Source of the DNA: a virus
DNA length: 29,139 nt
IMG/VR virus record: IMGVR_UViG_3300029266_001283
Span: 1 to 29,139 of that record
Direction: 5' to 3' (one strand)
The translations under genes were made by a program, and so were the position numbers. Positions 28,057 through 29,139 of the stretch are shown in pieces. Below the pieces are notes generated by a model that made no database searches, was not told the origin of the DNA, and was given only the letters and a program-made list of their open reading frames with translations. Positions within the stretch are counted from its first letter, which is position 1. Every line of letters starts with the position of its first letter.

Positions 28057-28726
28057 TTATAGAATTGAAATAATACCTAAAGAAAAGGGTAAGGAATGGA
28101 TAAAAGAAAAGCATTATGCAAAAAGACAACCTCCTATTAGCTATTTATTTGGTTTAATTATAAACTCTGAAATAGTTGGTATTTGTTCTTTTGGAACTCC
28201 AGCAAGTAATGCTCTTAGAAGCGTATATGATGATTATAAGGTTTTAGAATTAAATAGGCTTTGCGTTGATAACGGATTACCTAAAAATACATTGTCTTTT
28301 TTTGTGGGAAAGTGTTTAAAAATGATAGAAAAACCTTGCGTAGTTGTTAGTTATGCAGACACTTCTATGAATCATAACGGCTATATCTATCAAGCTACAA
28401 ATTGGGTTTATACTGGACTCAGTGCAAAGGTGAAAGATTACAAAGTTAAAGGTATGGAACATTTACACACATCTACGATTTTTGATATGAGCAGAGGTCA
28501 AAAAAATAGGGGTAAATGGTTAAAAGAAAAGTTTGGTGATGATTTGTATTTTGCTGATAGAGATAGAAAGCATAGATATTTTTACTTTATAGGCAACAAA
28601 ATAGAGAAAAAAGATATGTTAAAAAAACTTAGGTTTAAAGTAGAGGATTATCCAAAAGGAGAGAATAAAAGATACGATTCTTCTTATGAGGTAAAAGATA
28701 AGTTTATTAACCCTACTTTATTTTAG
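28049..28726 (+). CDS. Mom-like DNA adenine modification protein
   Basis: A 225-aa protein. Signature segments are KEKHYAKRQPPISYLFGLII (19-38), EIVGICSFGTPASNALRS (41-58), LELNRLCVDNGLPKNTLSFF (66-85) and SYADTSMNHNGYIYQATNW (101-119). This is the pattern of the phage Mu Mom family, a GNAT-like fold that converts adenine to N6-methylcarbamoyl adenine and protects phage DNA from many restriction enzymes. The C-terminal half is basic and ends FINPTLF. The length of 225 aa is close to the Mu protein. It overlaps its upstream partner by 8 nt. Catalytic details are from family knowledge. Confidence 0.75.
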   Translation: MLDYRIEIIPKEKGKEWIKEKHYAKRQPPISYLFGLIINSEIVGICSFGTPASNALRSVYDDYKVLELNRLCVDNGLPKNTLSFFVGKCLKMIEKPCVVVSYADTSMNHNGYIYQATNWVYTGLSAKVKDYKVKGMEHLHTSTIFDMSRGQKNRGKWLKEKFGDDLYFADRDRKHRYFYFIGNKIEKKDMLKKLRFKVEDYPKGENKRYDSSYEVKDKFINPTLF

Positions 28727-28735
28727 TATTATGCA

Positions 28736-28759
28736 CAACGTTTGGTGTATGCCACGTTG
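28736..28759. repeat. hairpin with CAACGT/ACGTTG arms downstream of Mom-like gene
   Basis: CAACGT, bulge TT, GG, loop TGTATG, CC, ACGTTG. Ends 41 nt before the next gene. It lacks a T-tract, so it is not a standard terminator. Together with 28999-29091 it may mark a cassette boundary. Confidence 0.5.
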
Positions 28760-28800
28760 CTCTCACAGAATTAATTTAACAATACAAAAACTTATAAATC

Positions 28801-29004
28801 ATGAATACAGAAAATAAAGAAACCGAAAAGCAATGTGATATACACGTTGTTAGCACACGTTCTTTCAACGAATTAGAAATGTTAGCAGAAGATTTAGAAT
28901 GTGTGAAAATGTGGTTAGATGATAAAAAAGCACCGAAAACAGATATTAATGGAAATGAATATAGTGTTGTTGGAAGAATACAATGTTTGTTGAATGTGTG
29001 CTAA
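28801..29004 (+). CDS. hypothetical cassette-like protein (67 aa)
   Basis: Begins MNTENKETEKQCDIHVVSTR. Acidic and helical in the middle (FNELEMLAEDLECVKMWLDD), ends GRIQCLLNVC. It is flanked by hairpins, and its stop lies within the left arm of the large attC-like inverted repeat (28999-29091). A single short gene followed at once by an attC-like element is the layout of an integron gene cassette. No family recognised. Confidence 0.58.
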   Translation: MNTENKETEKQCDIHVVSTRSFNELEMLAEDLECVKMWLDDKKAPKTDINGNEYSVVGRIQCLLNVC

Positions 29005-29091
29005 CTGAATACGGCTATGAGGTGTTGCCGATAAGAAATACACTTTGAATTAAACAACGGATTTAGCAATAACTTATAGCCGTTGTTAGCA
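28999..29091. repeat. 93-bp attC-like imperfect inverted repeat
   Basis: Left outer arm TGCTAAC (28999-29005) pairs with GTTAGCA (29085-29091). Inner arms ACGGCTATGAGGTGTTGC (29011-29028) and GCAATAACTTATAGCCGT (29066-29083) pair over most positions, with two wobbles and one mismatch. Unpaired bases on one side, a 37-nt central loop, and RYYYAAC/GTTRRRY-like ends resemble integron attC. The ends deviate at one position, so it may instead be a Bacteroidota interspersed palindrome. Confidence 0.6.
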
Positions 29092-29104
29092 ATCTTTTAA
29101 AATT

Positions 29105-29139
29105 ATGGAATGGATAAGCGTAAAGAATGAAACCCCTAA
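29105..29139 (+). CDS. DUF551-like protein, 5' end only
   Basis: ATG at 29105-29107, 14 nt after the attC-like repeat. The first 11 residues are MEWISVKNETP, matching the WISVKxxxP start of DUF551 proteins, which are common in phages and mobile elements. The gene continues past the window edge. A brief match of this kind is suggestive, not proof. Confidence 0.5.
   Translation, partial: MEWISVKNETP

Noticed and set aside
1-29139. tRNA or rRNA genes
   Set aside because: No TTCGA-containing T-arm with flanking stems or rRNA-like conserved stretch was seen on either strand by eye.

Overview
The window is most likely a tailed phage or prophage of a Bacteroidota (Flavobacteriia-type) host. The DNA is very AT-rich. 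Genes are packed with 1-20 nt overlaps and lack Shine-Dalgarno sites, but have A-rich leaders. Several upstream regions carry the Bacteroidota -7 element TAnnTTTG. The encoded set includes large and small terminase, an XkdF-type protease, scaffold, capsid, tape measure, tail assembly chaperone, ERF annealase, an SSB-like protein, a RusA-like resolvase and a sigma-like factor. No integrase, portal, repressor or tRNA is visible, so temperate or lytic life cannot be decided.

Layout. (1) 1-11444, minus strand: the virion operon. In transcription order it holds a tail assembly chaperone made by -1 frameshifting, a tail-terminator-like protein, a gp10-like protein, two large tail or tail-tip proteins (one with three FN3 domains), the tape measure, the XkdF-like protease, an acidic scaffold, the major capsid protein and a tail-tube-like protein cut by the window edge. 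(2) 11557-14888, plus strand: a run of tiny genes, a ParB-like protein and a protein with a C-terminal HTH, closed by a terminator-like hairpin. (3) 15243-17979, minus strand: extremely AT-rich tiny genes around a Cys-containing gp88/DUF7227-like protein, ended by a good intrinsic terminator. (4) 17980-18750: a non-coding control region with iteron-like repeats, a 28-bp alternating GCGT tract and five copies of a 19-bp motif abutting the terminase stop. (5) 18751-27555, minus strand: early replication and recombination genes leading into small then large terminase. (6) 27556-27879: a divergent regulatory region. (7) 27880-29139, plus strand: a small gene coupled to a Mom-like DNA modification protein, then a short gene followed by a large attC-like inverted repeat and the first codons of a DUF551-like protein. 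Region 7 may be accessory cassette DNA or the phage-host boundary.

How it fits together. The early operon supplies an annealase, SSB, RecA-like ATPase, two or three nucleases and a DnaA-domain-IV-like protein for DNA replication and recombination, and a sigma-like factor. That factor is a plausible driver of late transcription: the small terminase gene and the virion operon share a two-part upstream motif (TACGTTATAA preceded by ACAAAAA) seen nowhere else that I noticed. The Mom-like protein would shield the DNA from restriction. The strongest non-routine observations are the frameshift with about 190 nt of dual coding, the iteron plus Z-DNA-like control region, the M15-peptidase-like protein that has lost two of three zinc ligands, the Mom-like pair, and the attC-like element.
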